NCBI GenBank assembly: GCA_964589145.1
Contig: CAZPSL010000201.1
Span: forward strand, 1-27,107
Length of the DNA stretch: 27,107 nucleotides
Direction of reading: 5' to 3'
Source: UBA11858 sp964589145
GTDB taxonomy: Bacteria > Chloroflexota > Anaerolineae > Anaerolineales > UBA11858
Part shown: piece after piece, positions 16,233-25,400 of the stretch
Layout of the letters: the number at the start of each line of letters is the position of its first letter
How positions within the stretch are numbered: position 1 is the stretch's first letter
Notes under the pieces: model-generated
Seen by the model: the letters and a program-made list of their open reading frames with translations, nothing else
Told to the model about the DNA's origin: nothing
Database searches by the model: none
Program-made: the position numbers and the translations under genes

Positions 16233-17705
16233 ATGAACAAAAGCAAAATACTCCAACAGCCCAAGAAGTTTCCGCTGCCTGAAATCAAATGGGCTGATCC
16301 AATCCGTAAAGCGCAGCACACGGGCGCAACATTCAAATCCGGGCTGTCGGATGCCGAAATTCGACAGTTGCTCCTGCACATCGCCCGCGGCAGTGAAGAC
16401 GAGATGGAAATCGCTTTTGAAACCATCGTCCGTCGTAAACCCGCCGAAGCCGTTCCCGGGCTGTTGGCAATAGCCAAAGGAAAACGGGTCAAAGATGACG
16501 AGCGCAAGGTTATAGCAATTCTGGCCTTATCCGAAATCGGCGGGCCGGATGCTGTCCGGGGCCTCATGAACCTGAAATGGACAGATGAAATTGAAGATGT
16601 TGCCATTTGCTATGCGCTGGGCACAATTGGCGATCCTGGCGCCATAAATTTTCTCGCGAAGCAAACTGTCAACGGGTTCTTTTCTGCCAAGGCGTATGCA
16701 ATGGTTGCACTAGCCCTGATTGGACACCCCGCGGCCATTCAGCCCCTGGTGCTGGAAAGCAAACGGGAATTCGCCAACGCCGCCTACTTCGATACCGCAG
16801 AAAATCTGCTTCAGGGAAGTTCCAGTTTCTGGATTTCCATGGCCGGGGCAGTGCTGGAGGCCCATCAACTCTCCACCTGGAGCGCCCGGAACGCGTCGCT
16901 AATGACCGATCCGGACATCCCGCTGGATGTTGTGATGAAATCTCCCGGAAACGTACGTCGAATGTGGTCGTTCCACTTGCGGCTGGCTGTTTTAACCGGT
17001 CTGCTGCTGGAAAACGGGCCAGACGCCCTGACTGCCTGTCAGCCGAAAGCCAAAGCGACTATCCAGCAATTGATGATCGCATTGCCCATGCTGACTTTGT
17101 TTCCGCCGGAGGAACGCTGGATCGCGGCGCTGGAAAAATCAACCCGCGCCCGGCAGCCCAGTGAGCGGTTGCTCGCCTATGAAGGCTACATCCGTCTTTC
17201 CAAAACCAGCACAGAAACACGGATTCTTCAGGGAGTTGAACGCGGGCTGAAAGATAAAGACAAAAATAACCGCACTGCGGTAGCCGCTTCGATCATCTAT
17301 CAACGCGCCGAAAAATTTTACCCCCATGCCTTCGCCTTTGCCCGGCATCGTGCCGCGAACATACGCGGGTCCATGATCTGGCCGATAATATGGTTGGCTG
17401 CCAGCGGACACAATGAGGCCCGCCAAATCATGCAGCAGTATCGAACGGACAAGCACCACCTAATTCGCGAAACGGCGATAAAACTGTGGCAGGAGGCAGA
17501 AAAACTCAACCTGCCGATTCACCCCGCAAGCGCAAAAAGACTGTGCAGTTCCTGCCAGAGAGAAGTCCGTGCCGATGCAAAATTCTGCAATCATTGCGGC
17601 CAACCACTGCAAACCGGGCAACGTTTCCAGGCAAGTTGCCCGCGATGCAACCTGCCTGTGCGAACAGGAGCAAAGTTTTGTCCACAATGTGGATATCGGC
17701 TATAA
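16233..17705 (+). CDS. HEAT-like repeat protein with C-terminal double zinc ribbon
   Basis: The product is 490 residues, with no signal peptide or clear membrane segment. Residues about 40-175 and again about 300-430 are paired amphipathic helices of the HEAT or PBS-lyase repeat kind (KVIAILALSEIGGPDAVRGL, YALGTIGDPGAINFL, MVALALIGHPAAIQPL). Two zinc ribbons end the protein: C438/C441/C452/C455 and C469/C472/C483/C486. It is the only gene here that carries the ribbon at the C terminus. HEAT repeats act as adaptors, so a scaffold role is likely; no enzyme motif is seen. The gene begins four bases after the kinase stop, with no strong ribosome site of its own, which suggests translational coupling. 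Its last codons overlap a promoter-like sequence for the next gene. Confidence 0.85.
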   Translation: MNKSKILQQPKKFPLPEIKWADPIRKAQHTGATFKSGLSDAEIRQLLLHIARGSEDEMEIAFETIVRRKPAEAVPGLLAIAKGKRVKDDERKVIAILALSEIGGPDAVRGLMNLKWTDEIEDVAICYALGTIGDPGAINFLAKQTVNGFFSAKAYAMVALALIGHPAAIQPLVLESKREFANAAYFDTAENLLQGSSSFWISMAGAVLEAHQLSTWSARNASLMTDPDIPLDVVMKSPGNVRRMWSFHLRLAVLTGLLLENGPDALTACQPKAKATIQQLMIALPMLTLFPPEERWIAALEKSTRARQPSERLLAYEGYIRLSKTSTETRILQGVERGLKDKDKNNRTAVAASIIYQRAEKFYPHAFAFARHRAANIRGSMIWPIIWLAASGHNEARQIMQQYRTDKHHLIRETAIKLWQEAEKLNLPIHPASAKRLCSSCQREVRADAKFCNHCGQPLQTGQRFQASCPRCNLPVRTGAKFCPQCGYRL

Positions 17706-17706
17706 T
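17678..17706 (+). promoter_or_regulatory. Sigma-70-type promoter inside the end of the HEAT/zinc ribbon gene
   Basis: A -35-like TTGTCC (17678-17683), a 17-base spacer and a perfect TATAAT (17701-17706) are followed 25 bases later by ATG 17732. The TATAAT overlaps the stop codon of the preceding gene. It would start a second transcript covering the rest of the cluster. Confidence 0.5.
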
Positions 17707-17731
17707 TGTTGTGTTTATGGAGGAGTTCATT

Positions 17732-18877
17732 ATGTCTCAACCTTGTCCAAAATGTGGAAAACCAACCCGCACCGGGGCCAAATTTTGCGGTTTTTGCGGG
17801 CAGGATTTAAGTAATCTGCCAGCAACGCCACCACAGCCGCCCTCCCCGGCAGTTCCCGCGAGCCAGACACCAACCATCTCAACATCAGAGGCTCATGCCG
17901 GGAAAAGTGTTTTTTGCCCGCACTGCGGCAAGCCGGTGCGGGTAGGCGTCAAATATTGCCCCAGTTGCGGCAAGCCAGTTCCCCCCTCGTCTCCTCAATC
18001 ACACACTCCGCCGCCAGAAAAACCCCCTGTAACAAAATGGATGCTGCCGATTGCAGGCATTATCACCCTGCTATTGATCTGCTGCATGATCATTGGGGGC
18101 GTGTGGTGGGGCAAAACCCATAATGACCACGAAACCCCTGCCACTCCGGAAGCAACCGCTCCTCTGGAAAACACGCCAGCGCCAACAAACACAGTAACAC
18201 CAGTACAGACAAGTACAGCCACTTCCGCTCCTACAGCCACGAGTACAGCAACGTTAACGCCTGCCCCAACACTATCCCCGACGGTTCCGATTACAGCAAC
18301 CCCAACGCTCACCATCACAGAAACGATTACGCCTTCCACTGACCTGATTTTTGAGGACAATTTTGATGCCAACCTGGACCAATGGAGAATCTGGGAAGGA
18401 ACACCGCAACCAGAAATCGACCCAACATACCACGCACTGATCATTCCCTCCAACGGCAATGCACAAACCGGGCTGACAACACGGGAAGAGCCATTAATTC
18501 CCCTGAGCAATGTCGCCATAGAATTTAAAGTGTGGATCGGCGAGACGGAACATCCCTTGCAGTTTATGCTGCACCCCGGCCCGCAAATGCCTGCCGCCGG
18601 TCAACCCGGATGGCTTACGCTCACAATGGAACCCAGTAAAATTTTGCTGCAAAGCCGCGATGGGGAGGAATTATGTTCCACCGATTCAAGCAGTGATATT
18701 GTTCGCATTCGCGTAGAAATTGCGGCGGACAATATGGTAAGGTTATTCGTCAATAACATACCTGCCGACTGCAAACGACTGCCTCCCCTGCCGGAACAAA
18801 CCGGGAGTATAAGTTTTGGCGGGGCAGGAGGCCAAATAATATATATCAAAGTATTGCATCTCCCGGCATCTCAATAA
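17732..18877 (+). CDS. Double zinc ribbon membrane protein with concanavalin-like outer domain
   Basis: The product is 381 residues. Two zinc ribbons come first (C5/C8/C19/C22 and C62/C65/C76/C79), then one membrane segment (about 103-126), a Thr/Pro/Ala linker of about 70 residues and a beta-sandwich (about 203-381: DLIFEDNFDANLDQWRIWEG, IEFKVWIG, VRLFVNNIPADC) of the concanavalin/LamG or DUF1080 kind. The outer domain is related in pattern to that of the kinase at 14309, but the kinase is replaced by zinc ribbons. GGAGG at 17719-17723 supports ATG 17732; an in-frame ATG at 17717 overlaps that site. It probably senses or binds a surface ligand and reports through the ribbons. Confidence 0.88.
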   Translation: MSQPCPKCGKPTRTGAKFCGFCGQDLSNLPATPPQPPSPAVPASQTPTISTSEAHAGKSVFCPHCGKPVRVGVKYCPSCGKPVPPSSPQSHTPPPEKPPVTKWMLPIAGIITLLLICCMIIGGVWWGKTHNDHETPATPEATAPLENTPAPTNTVTPVQTSTATSAPTATSTATLTPAPTLSPTVPITATPTLTITETITPSTDLIFEDNFDANLDQWRIWEGTPQPEIDPTYHALIIPSNGNAQTGLTTREEPLIPLSNVAIEFKVWIGETEHPLQFMLHPGPQMPAAGQPGWLTLTMEPSKILLQSRDGEELCSTDSSSDIVRIRVEIAADNMVRLFVNNIPADCKRLPPLPEQTGSISFGGAGGQIIYIKVLHLPASQ

Positions 18878-18900
18878 CACTCGATCTACAAAAACGAACC

Positions 18901-19842
18901 ATGCAAACCACCTGTCCAAATTGCGGCGCGGCAAGAACCAAACCGGCCAAATTTTGCAATGTTTGCGGCGCGCCTTTGCCCGCAGCGTCACTACCCCCAT
19001 CGCCAGTGATATCCGCTCCCCAGCCGCTCCACCCAACCGTGATTGCCCCGCATCAGCCATTGCCCGCGGCCGGTTTTACGAACGGCGAACTGGTACTCTC
19101 CAACGGAATGCGCTATCCGCTGGTCTCGCCCATGGTACTGGGGCGCGATGCAAGTTCGTGTGATGTCGTTCTGCAAAACGACAACCGGGTGTCGCGTACT
19201 CATGCCCGCCTGGAACAGGCAGGCGGCAACTGGCAAATTACGGATCTGGGAAGTTCCAACGGTACGAGCGTCAACGGGATGATCATCCGGGCGCCCACGA
19301 TAATCTACCCCGGAGATCAAATCACCATCGGGCAAACATCCATAATGCTGGAGTTCCCCGGTATTGCACAAAAAAACCTGCCCATCCCCGCCCCGCAACC
19401 CATGGCGCCTCAGCCCGTATCTCCCAACCCGCCGCTTGTTCCACAAATTGCAGGGTTGCCATCCCCGCCAGGCGGCTGGCAGCAATGGAAACGCGAGCCT
19501 GTTGTCGAAGGCTATGTGCGGTACATTTCGGAACGCTATATGGTCAAGAAAGATGACTTGTGGAAAAAGGGCTGTGCCGCCGCCGCTCTGGGCTTCTTTA
19601 TTGCACCTTTTCTTGTCTTTTTGCCCTTTCTCACGGGAAGCGATATGCCCGCCAGAGATATCCGTGTAGAAGACCGCCACACCGGGCGCGTTGTGGATGT
19701 AAAAGTTCTGGGTGAACTGATGGGCAGTATCAACCTGGGAGACGCCGTTGCCATCTGGGGACGAACCCGGAAAGGGCTGCTGACGATGATAACGGCTTAC
19801 AATTACGAAACTGGCACAAACATCCGCGTAAAAAAGGTCTGA
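18901..19842 (+). CDS. Zinc ribbon-FHA protein with one membrane segment
   Basis: The product is 313 residues. It has a zinc ribbon (C5, C8, C19, C22), a Pro-rich linker, then a fully canonical FHA domain at about 63-157: G81-R82, S98-R-T-H101, and N120-G-T with a second NG at 125-126. All residues that hold phosphothreonine are present, so this is the best reader in the cluster. After a second Pro-rich stretch, residues about 205-313 contain GYVRYISERYMVKKDDLW, one hydrophobic segment (about 222-243) and a short beta-rich tail (GRVVDVKVLGELMGSINLGD) of OB or barrel look that I cannot place. No strong ribosome site is seen at ATG 18901. It likely recruits kinase products, such as the VWA protein or the other kinases, to the membrane. 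Confidence 0.9.
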   Translation: MQTTCPNCGAARTKPAKFCNVCGAPLPAASLPPSPVISAPQPLHPTVIAPHQPLPAAGFTNGELVLSNGMRYPLVSPMVLGRDASSCDVVLQNDNRVSRTHARLEQAGGNWQITDLGSSNGTSVNGMIIRAPTIIYPGDQITIGQTSIMLEFPGIAQKNLPIPAPQPMAPQPVSPNPPLVPQIAGLPSPPGGWQQWKREPVVEGYVRYISERYMVKKDDLWKKGCAAAALGFFIAPFLVFLPFLTGSDMPARDIRVEDRHTGRVVDVKVLGELMGSINLGDAVAIWGRTRKGLLTMITAYNYETGTNIRVKKV

Positions 19843-20024
19843 CACCACAGGCCGCTGCCAGAACGAAAATTCTGACTTTACCATCTGCGGGTTGTCGAGT
19901 TGCAAAACAGGCGCCCCGCCCTTCGTCTAACAGTATTGTCAGCACCGCGAAAAGCAGCCATTGTGATCAACAGCAAACAACAACCAAATCATCAACACAA
20001 ATCACCTTTTTCCTTCAAACTGCT

Positions 20025-21608
20025 ATGAGCCAACGCTTCTGTCCATATTGCGGCAAACAACACCGCAGCACTGCAAAATTTTGCCCGGAAACCGGCAAAA
20101 CCCTGCCAGCCCCCCGCCCCGTCGGGAACAACCAGCCAGCCGCTCCCCCTGCCGGATTAACAGGGCGGCTGCCACCCTATTCAATGCTCAATAACCGGTT
20201 TCTGATACTCAAAAAAATCGGCGAGGGCGGAATGTCCGCCGTTTACAAGGCTGCTGATACCCGTCTGACGGGAAAAATATGGGCGGTAAAAGAAATGAGT
20301 GAAAGTGCTATCACCAATCCGGCTGAACGGGCACTGGCCATACAAGCCTTTCAGCAGGAGGCGACTCTGCTGGCACAGTTGGAACACGAGAATCTGCCGC
20401 AAGTGATTGATACCTTTTCAGAAAACGGACGGCAATACCTGGTGATGGAATATGTAGAAGGGCAAACACTCGAGGCCCTCCTGATGCAACGGGCTATGCC
20501 ATTTAGCGAGGCAGACATTTACCCCTGGATTATGCAGTTATGCAGTGTGCTCCATTACCTGCACACTCAGCCGCGTCCGATTATTTTCAGAGATCTAAAA
20601 CCCAGCAACATCATGATAACAAAACGCGGGCAAATCAAGTTAATTGATTTTGGCATTGTGCGCATTCTCAAACCCGGCAAAAAGAAAGATACAATGGCTC
20701 TCGGCACAGCAGGATACGCCGCCCCTGAAGCCGCCAGCGGCCAAACCGACCCCCGCAGCGACATCTATTCTCTCAGTGTGGTCATTCACGAATTGCTCAC
20801 AAAGCATGATCCCACAACCACTATCTGGGACATCCCGGCGGCACGTCAGTTGAACCCCGGAGTCTCAGCAGAATGGGAACAGATTCTGCAACGCGGGCTG
20901 GAAAAACAACGCGAACGGCGCTGGCCGGATGTACAATCCATGCAGGATGCCTTTGCACAAACAGCCACCGGGCAAGCCGGGGGAGATTACCAATCATCCG
21001 TTGTTATCCAATCAGGCGAGGGAGCCGTCCAGATACCGACCTCGCGTCCCACCACCCGGCTGCTCGAGGCCGCGGCGCAACTCTCCACCGGGCAATTGAC
21101 GGCAGCCATCGGCAGCGTTGTACTTCTCACAATCGCCGGCGTTTGGGGATTATCACCAATCTTCGCACAGTATCCCATCATCTGGAATAACCTGGCCCTG
21201 ATAGCCTTTGTTGCTCCCTTTACCCACGCAGCAGTACCCAAACGATGGATAGCCGGAATAACCCACGCTGTAATCTCACTGGCCGGAGGGTTAACCATCG
21301 CGTGGCGGTTGCAAAATCCATCGTACGATATTGTTCTGCTCATTGTTGGTGCGCTGGTCAGCGCAGGTTTTATTGAATTCTGGCTGCATTTCTTGCCCCA
21401 AATAAAAGGAACGGGAACACAGGACCCGTGGAAGCGGGAATTAGGATGGTATGCCTTTATGGCTGTCATCGCGACCGCTCTTTTGTACCAGATTGAATCA
21501 CAGCAAGGGATAAGTATCCTGCTCTGGATCAGCGCAGCAGTTATTGGCGCAGCAGGCTGGTTCTTTGGAGATTTGGCATACCAATATTTGCAAAATCGTC
21601 ACAACTGA
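20025..21608 (+). CDS. Zinc ribbon Ser/Thr kinase with polytopic membrane domain
   Basis: The product is 527 residues. The N-terminal zinc ribbon is degenerate (C6, C9, C20, then T23 for the fourth Cys). The kinase domain (about 58-312) has GEGGMSAVY 66-74, K89, D190 in FRDLKPSN (Phe in place of the HRD His), D208-F-G210 and an intact APE. Many bacterial kinases tolerate this His change, so activity is likely. Residues 355-522 contain about six membrane segments rather than the single anchor of the other three kinases, and no large outer domain. Its sequence is clearly apart from the 4514/6010/14309 group (GEGGM not GQGGF, VMEYVEG not VMDFIEG). The 182-base gap before it lacks a clear promoter, and no ribosome site is visible. 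Confidence 0.92.
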   Translation: MSQRFCPYCGKQHRSTAKFCPETGKTLPAPRPVGNNQPAAPPAGLTGRLPPYSMLNNRFLILKKIGEGGMSAVYKAADTRLTGKIWAVKEMSESAITNPAERALAIQAFQQEATLLAQLEHENLPQVIDTFSENGRQYLVMEYVEGQTLEALLMQRAMPFSEADIYPWIMQLCSVLHYLHTQPRPIIFRDLKPSNIMITKRGQIKLIDFGIVRILKPGKKKDTMALGTAGYAAPEAASGQTDPRSDIYSLSVVIHELLTKHDPTTTIWDIPAARQLNPGVSAEWEQILQRGLEKQRERRWPDVQSMQDAFAQTATGQAGGDYQSSVVIQSGEGAVQIPTSRPTTRLLEAAAQLSTGQLTAAIGSVVLLTIAGVWGLSPIFAQYPIIWNNLALIAFVAPFTHAAVPKRWIAGITHAVISLAGGLTIAWRLQNPSYDIVLLIVGALVSAGFIEFWLHFLPQIKGTGTQDPWKRELGWYAFMAVIATALLYQIESQQGISILLWISAAVIGAAGWFFGDLAYQYLQNRHN

Positions 21609-21695
21609 TTCGGCCCGCGCTGGCAGATTTTTTCGGGCAAACATTGACAGAGCGAAAATCCTGAACAGAAAAGAAAGACAAGACGAGGTGCAATC

Positions 21696-22421
21696 ATGCG
21701 ATACTGCCCCCACTGTGGCGCAGAAGTAAATGAAACGGCAAAATTTTGCAATATCTGCGGCACACCACTCTCCCCGCAGCGACCTGTCGGGCACCCAATC
21801 CCGAATACACCATCGTCAGATTTTTCCAACTGGGAACAACCTTCTTTGGATTCTGACCCGTTCGCGCCACCTCCGACCATTTTGGATTCTGCCCCGCAAC
21901 CTGTCCAATACCCTGCGGGGCAGAATGCAGCGAACTTCGGTCCGCCCGTTGTCTCAGGCTTACCCGGCCTTGCACCTTATGAAATGTACGCGGATAATGG
22001 CCCCCGTTTTGGCGCGTATATCATTGACACTCTGATTGTGACGGGAGGAGGCATTCTGGCAGGAGTTTTGTTCGCACCGGTGTTAAGCGTCATAACAGAC
22101 GAAGCGCTTGCGCTGGCTATCATAACCTTACTGGGGGCTGTCACACTGGCCTGGTCGCTGGGTTATTACACCTATTTCCACTCAACGAGCGGGCAAACTA
22201 TAGGGAAAAAGGCGATGGGGTTGCGAGTGGTTCGAAGAAATGGCTCACGGCTGACGTGGCAGCGTGCACTTTGGCGGGCCTTTGCGTTTTTTATCTTCCC
22301 TACTCTATTAAGTTATGTAACCTGCGGACTAGGCTGGTTCATTAATCTCATGCCGCTGTTTCACTCCGAACACCGGGCGCTCCATGATTTGCTCGCCGAC
22401 ACCTGGGTAATACAAGACTAG
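21696..22421 (+). CDS. Zinc ribbon-RDD family membrane protein
   Basis: The product is 241 residues. A zinc ribbon (C4, C7, C18, C21) and a Pro/Ser/Gln linker come before an RDD domain (about 100-239) with R104 and D111 in GPRFGAYIIDTLIV, three hydrophobic segments (about 107-130, 139-160 and 195-220), GQTIGKKAMGLRVV and the closing HDLLADTWV. RDD proteins are small integral membrane proteins of mostly unknown job, sometimes transport-related. GAGGTG lies before ATG 21696. It sits directly before the ATPase gene (18-base gap), so it is a candidate membrane partner for that motor. Confidence 0.92.
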   Translation: MRYCPHCGAEVNETAKFCNICGTPLSPQRPVGHPIPNTPSSDFSNWEQPSLDSDPFAPPPTILDSAPQPVQYPAGQNAANFGPPVVSGLPGLAPYEMYADNGPRFGAYIIDTLIVTGGGILAGVLFAPVLSVITDEALALAIITLLGAVTLAWSLGYYTYFHSTSGQTIGKKAMGLRVVRRNGSRLTWQRALWRAFAFFIFPTLLSYVTCGLGWFINLMPLFHSEHRALHDLLADTWVIQD

Positions 22422-22439
22422 TCAAAAAGAAATACAGCA

Positions 22440-25400
22440 ATGTCCCCACCTCAACTTCCCGCCTTGCCCGCGCTGCCAATTGCCTTGCCGGACGTGCAAC
22501 AAATCATTCATACACTGGAACGCCGGCATCTGGAAGAAGCAGCACCACCGGCGCGCCCCATATGGGGTGCGAAAATTGAAGGCATCCCCTACCTGCGTAT
22601 TTTAGGGCAATCCCGGTTCTGGGAAACCACACCGGAAAGCCCGGCAGGATACGAAAACCATATGGCAGATTTGATTACCGGGTTCCATGGAACCGGGGTA
22701 ACTTTTGCTTATCTGGTGCTCGGCAATCCACAATCGGTAACTATCCATCTAGGGCTGGAGGGAGGCGGAACATCCGCCAAGGGACTGCTGCAAACATCAC
22801 TGATGGGATCTTTCCCAGGCATCCAACTGGCATCACAATGCAACCGTCAGTTGGGGAGTCTTTACAAGAATTGGGGAACCTTCAACCACCTGGGACGAAT
22901 GACCGGCATTCCAACCCTAAAATCTGGCGCCAGGCCAGCCAGTTACACCAGGAAGAGAGGAAAATCGCAGGAACGCGGTTCAGCATCCGGGCAGATACAG
23001 CAAATTGAACGGTTGCTGCGCGCCCTTTACGGGGAGGTGTGGGGGTATCTGGTTTGGGCCACTCCCTGGGCAGAAAGTGAAGTTATCGCAAAAATCAGCG
23101 GGCACCTCACAACGTTAACACGGGTTTCGGTCAATGGTCAGATTTCAGAAAATGCCCAAATCACCTATACGCAAACTGTCCGCCAAAATGAATCGACCGG
23201 GATGACCACATCGCGCAGCACAAACATTACCAATTATTGGGTGCAGCACGCCAGTGAACTGCTGGAGGCCGATCTTGACCGGCACCGCCGGGGGCAGGCA
23301 CAGGGAATGTGGCAAACCGAGGTGTACTTCTTTGCCGCCAAACCAGAAATACTCGCCCGGACAAAAATGCTGCTGCGGGCAATTTTTGCAGGAGAAGATT
23401 CCCGCCCGGAACCATTGCGAACTTTTGTGGGAGAACGCGGTGTCCCCGGTCAGCCAAATCAATTCGTTACTACGCTGACATCCGGCGAAGTTGCGGCGCT
23501 CTGTCAGTTGCCGCGGGAGGAATTCCCCGGTTTTCAAATTCGGGATTATGCCCGTTTCGACGTGGACATCCCGGCCCCGCCGCCTGGGGAACCGGTTGTT
23601 GCCATTGGGAAGGTTTTGGACGGCGGCAACCCTACCGGCGGCTGGTTCAACATTCCCCGCAAAGATTTTGCCAAACACGGGCTGGTGGCGGGGGTTACCG
23701 GCAGCGGCAAAACGAATACCATGTTCCATCTGCTCGATAAACTCTGGGACCAGGGGAGAGGCATCCCGTTTTTAGTGCTGGAACCCGCCAAAACCGAATA
23801 CCGTGACCTGCTCAACCGAAATGAGTTCAGGAAACAGTTGAGAATTTACACATTGGGAGATGAGCGGTATGCACCCTTCCGCCTGAATCCGTTTGTTTTT
23901 GAAATTGCCGGGGTAGAAAACCGCATTCATGTCCAAACTCACATTGATTTTCTCAAATCGGTTTTCAACGCTGCATTTATTCTCTATGCCCCCATGCCCT
24001 ACGTGCTCGAAACCTGCCTGCATGAGATTTACGAAGATAAGGGCTGGGACCTCACTACCGGCCAAAACCGCCGCCTGCCGCCCCAGGAACGCGGGAAGGA
24101 ACACAACTGGCCTGTTTTTCCCACACTGACCGATCTCTACCGAAAGATTGACGACGTGGTAGACCGCCTGGGATACGAGGAGCGCATCACCCGCGACGTC
24201 AAGGCCGGGCTAAAGGCCCGCATCGGCAGTTTGCGGCTGGGGGGGAAGGGATTGATGCTGGATACCCGTTACGGAATCGCCATGAGCGATTTGCTTGCAT
24301 CCCCCACCATCCTGGAGATGGAACGGCTTGGCAGCGACGATGAAAAAGCATTTGTGATTGGATTGATTCTGACGCGGCTATACGAATATCGCATTACCCA
24401 GGCCAAAAGCGGAGCGGCACTCCCTCCACTGCAACATGTTGCCGTGTTTGAGGAAGCCCACCGCCTGCTCAAAAACACCGAAACAGAAGTGGGAACAGAA
24501 GAGGCCAACACAAAGGCACAGGCCGTAGAATCTTTCGCCAATATGCTTTCCGAAATCCGCGCTTACGGACAGGGAATGCTGATTGCCGAACAGATCCCCG
24601 CCAAACTTGCGCCCGATGCCATCAAAAACACAAATCTGAAGATTCTGCACCGGATGGTTGCCAGGGATGACCGCGAAGTGATGGGGGGAACAATGAACCT
24701 GGAAGATGAGCAACTCCGCATTGTGGCAACGCTGCACCCTGGGGCAGCCGCCATCTTCGCGGAGGGCGCTGATCACCCATCGCTGATACAAGTACTCAAG
24801 CAGCCCGAGAAGGAAGATGCTGACAAAAAACGTTCCCGTCGTGTCAACGACGCCCGCATCGCAACTGCCATGAAAGCCATTTGTACCGGCCCGATCTATG
24901 ATCCGGCACCAGGATATAACCAGTATCTGAAACTGGCGCCGGAGGATCTGACCAAAGTACGCGACCTGGCGCAGGATGTGCTGGAGCACCCGGAGTTCCG
25001 AGAACAATTTTCGCGTTATTTTCTCTCCCTTGTATTACAGCCCAGTCAGGCCGTACAAGGGTTTCCCCCGTTAATGGATTTTATCCAACGCGTTGCTGGT
25101 AGAATATCCCCATCGCTGGAACGGGATGTGGCAGTTGCTGTATTTCTTCATGGCCTGGAATCACTTTTCGATGAACGTGGTCGGCGTTATCGCTGGTTTT
25201 ACAACGTCAGCAGCGCGCTAAGAGAACAGTTAACGCCCCCCCTGGTGCAAATTGCCAGGGAATTCGAAAACCGGCAAACAACGATTGAACATTTGCACGA
25301 GAAAGTGGCAGCGGAACTTCAATCTTTCATCACGGCCTATCGTCAACAAACCGATTTCAGGAAACGGCCCGGCCCGTTTGCCGGTTGCATCCACTGTCCA

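Noticed and set aside
17486..17731. Upstream extension of the double zinc ribbon protein into the HEAT gene
   Set aside because: It would overlap the HEAT/zinc ribbon gene in another frame; a ribosome site and promoter lie directly before ATG 17732.
18991..19905. Long minus-strand frame of 304 codons
   Set aside because: It lies opposite the zinc ribbon-FHA gene, whose motifs are unmistakable; the Gln/His/Arg-rich translation is typical of an antisense shadow.
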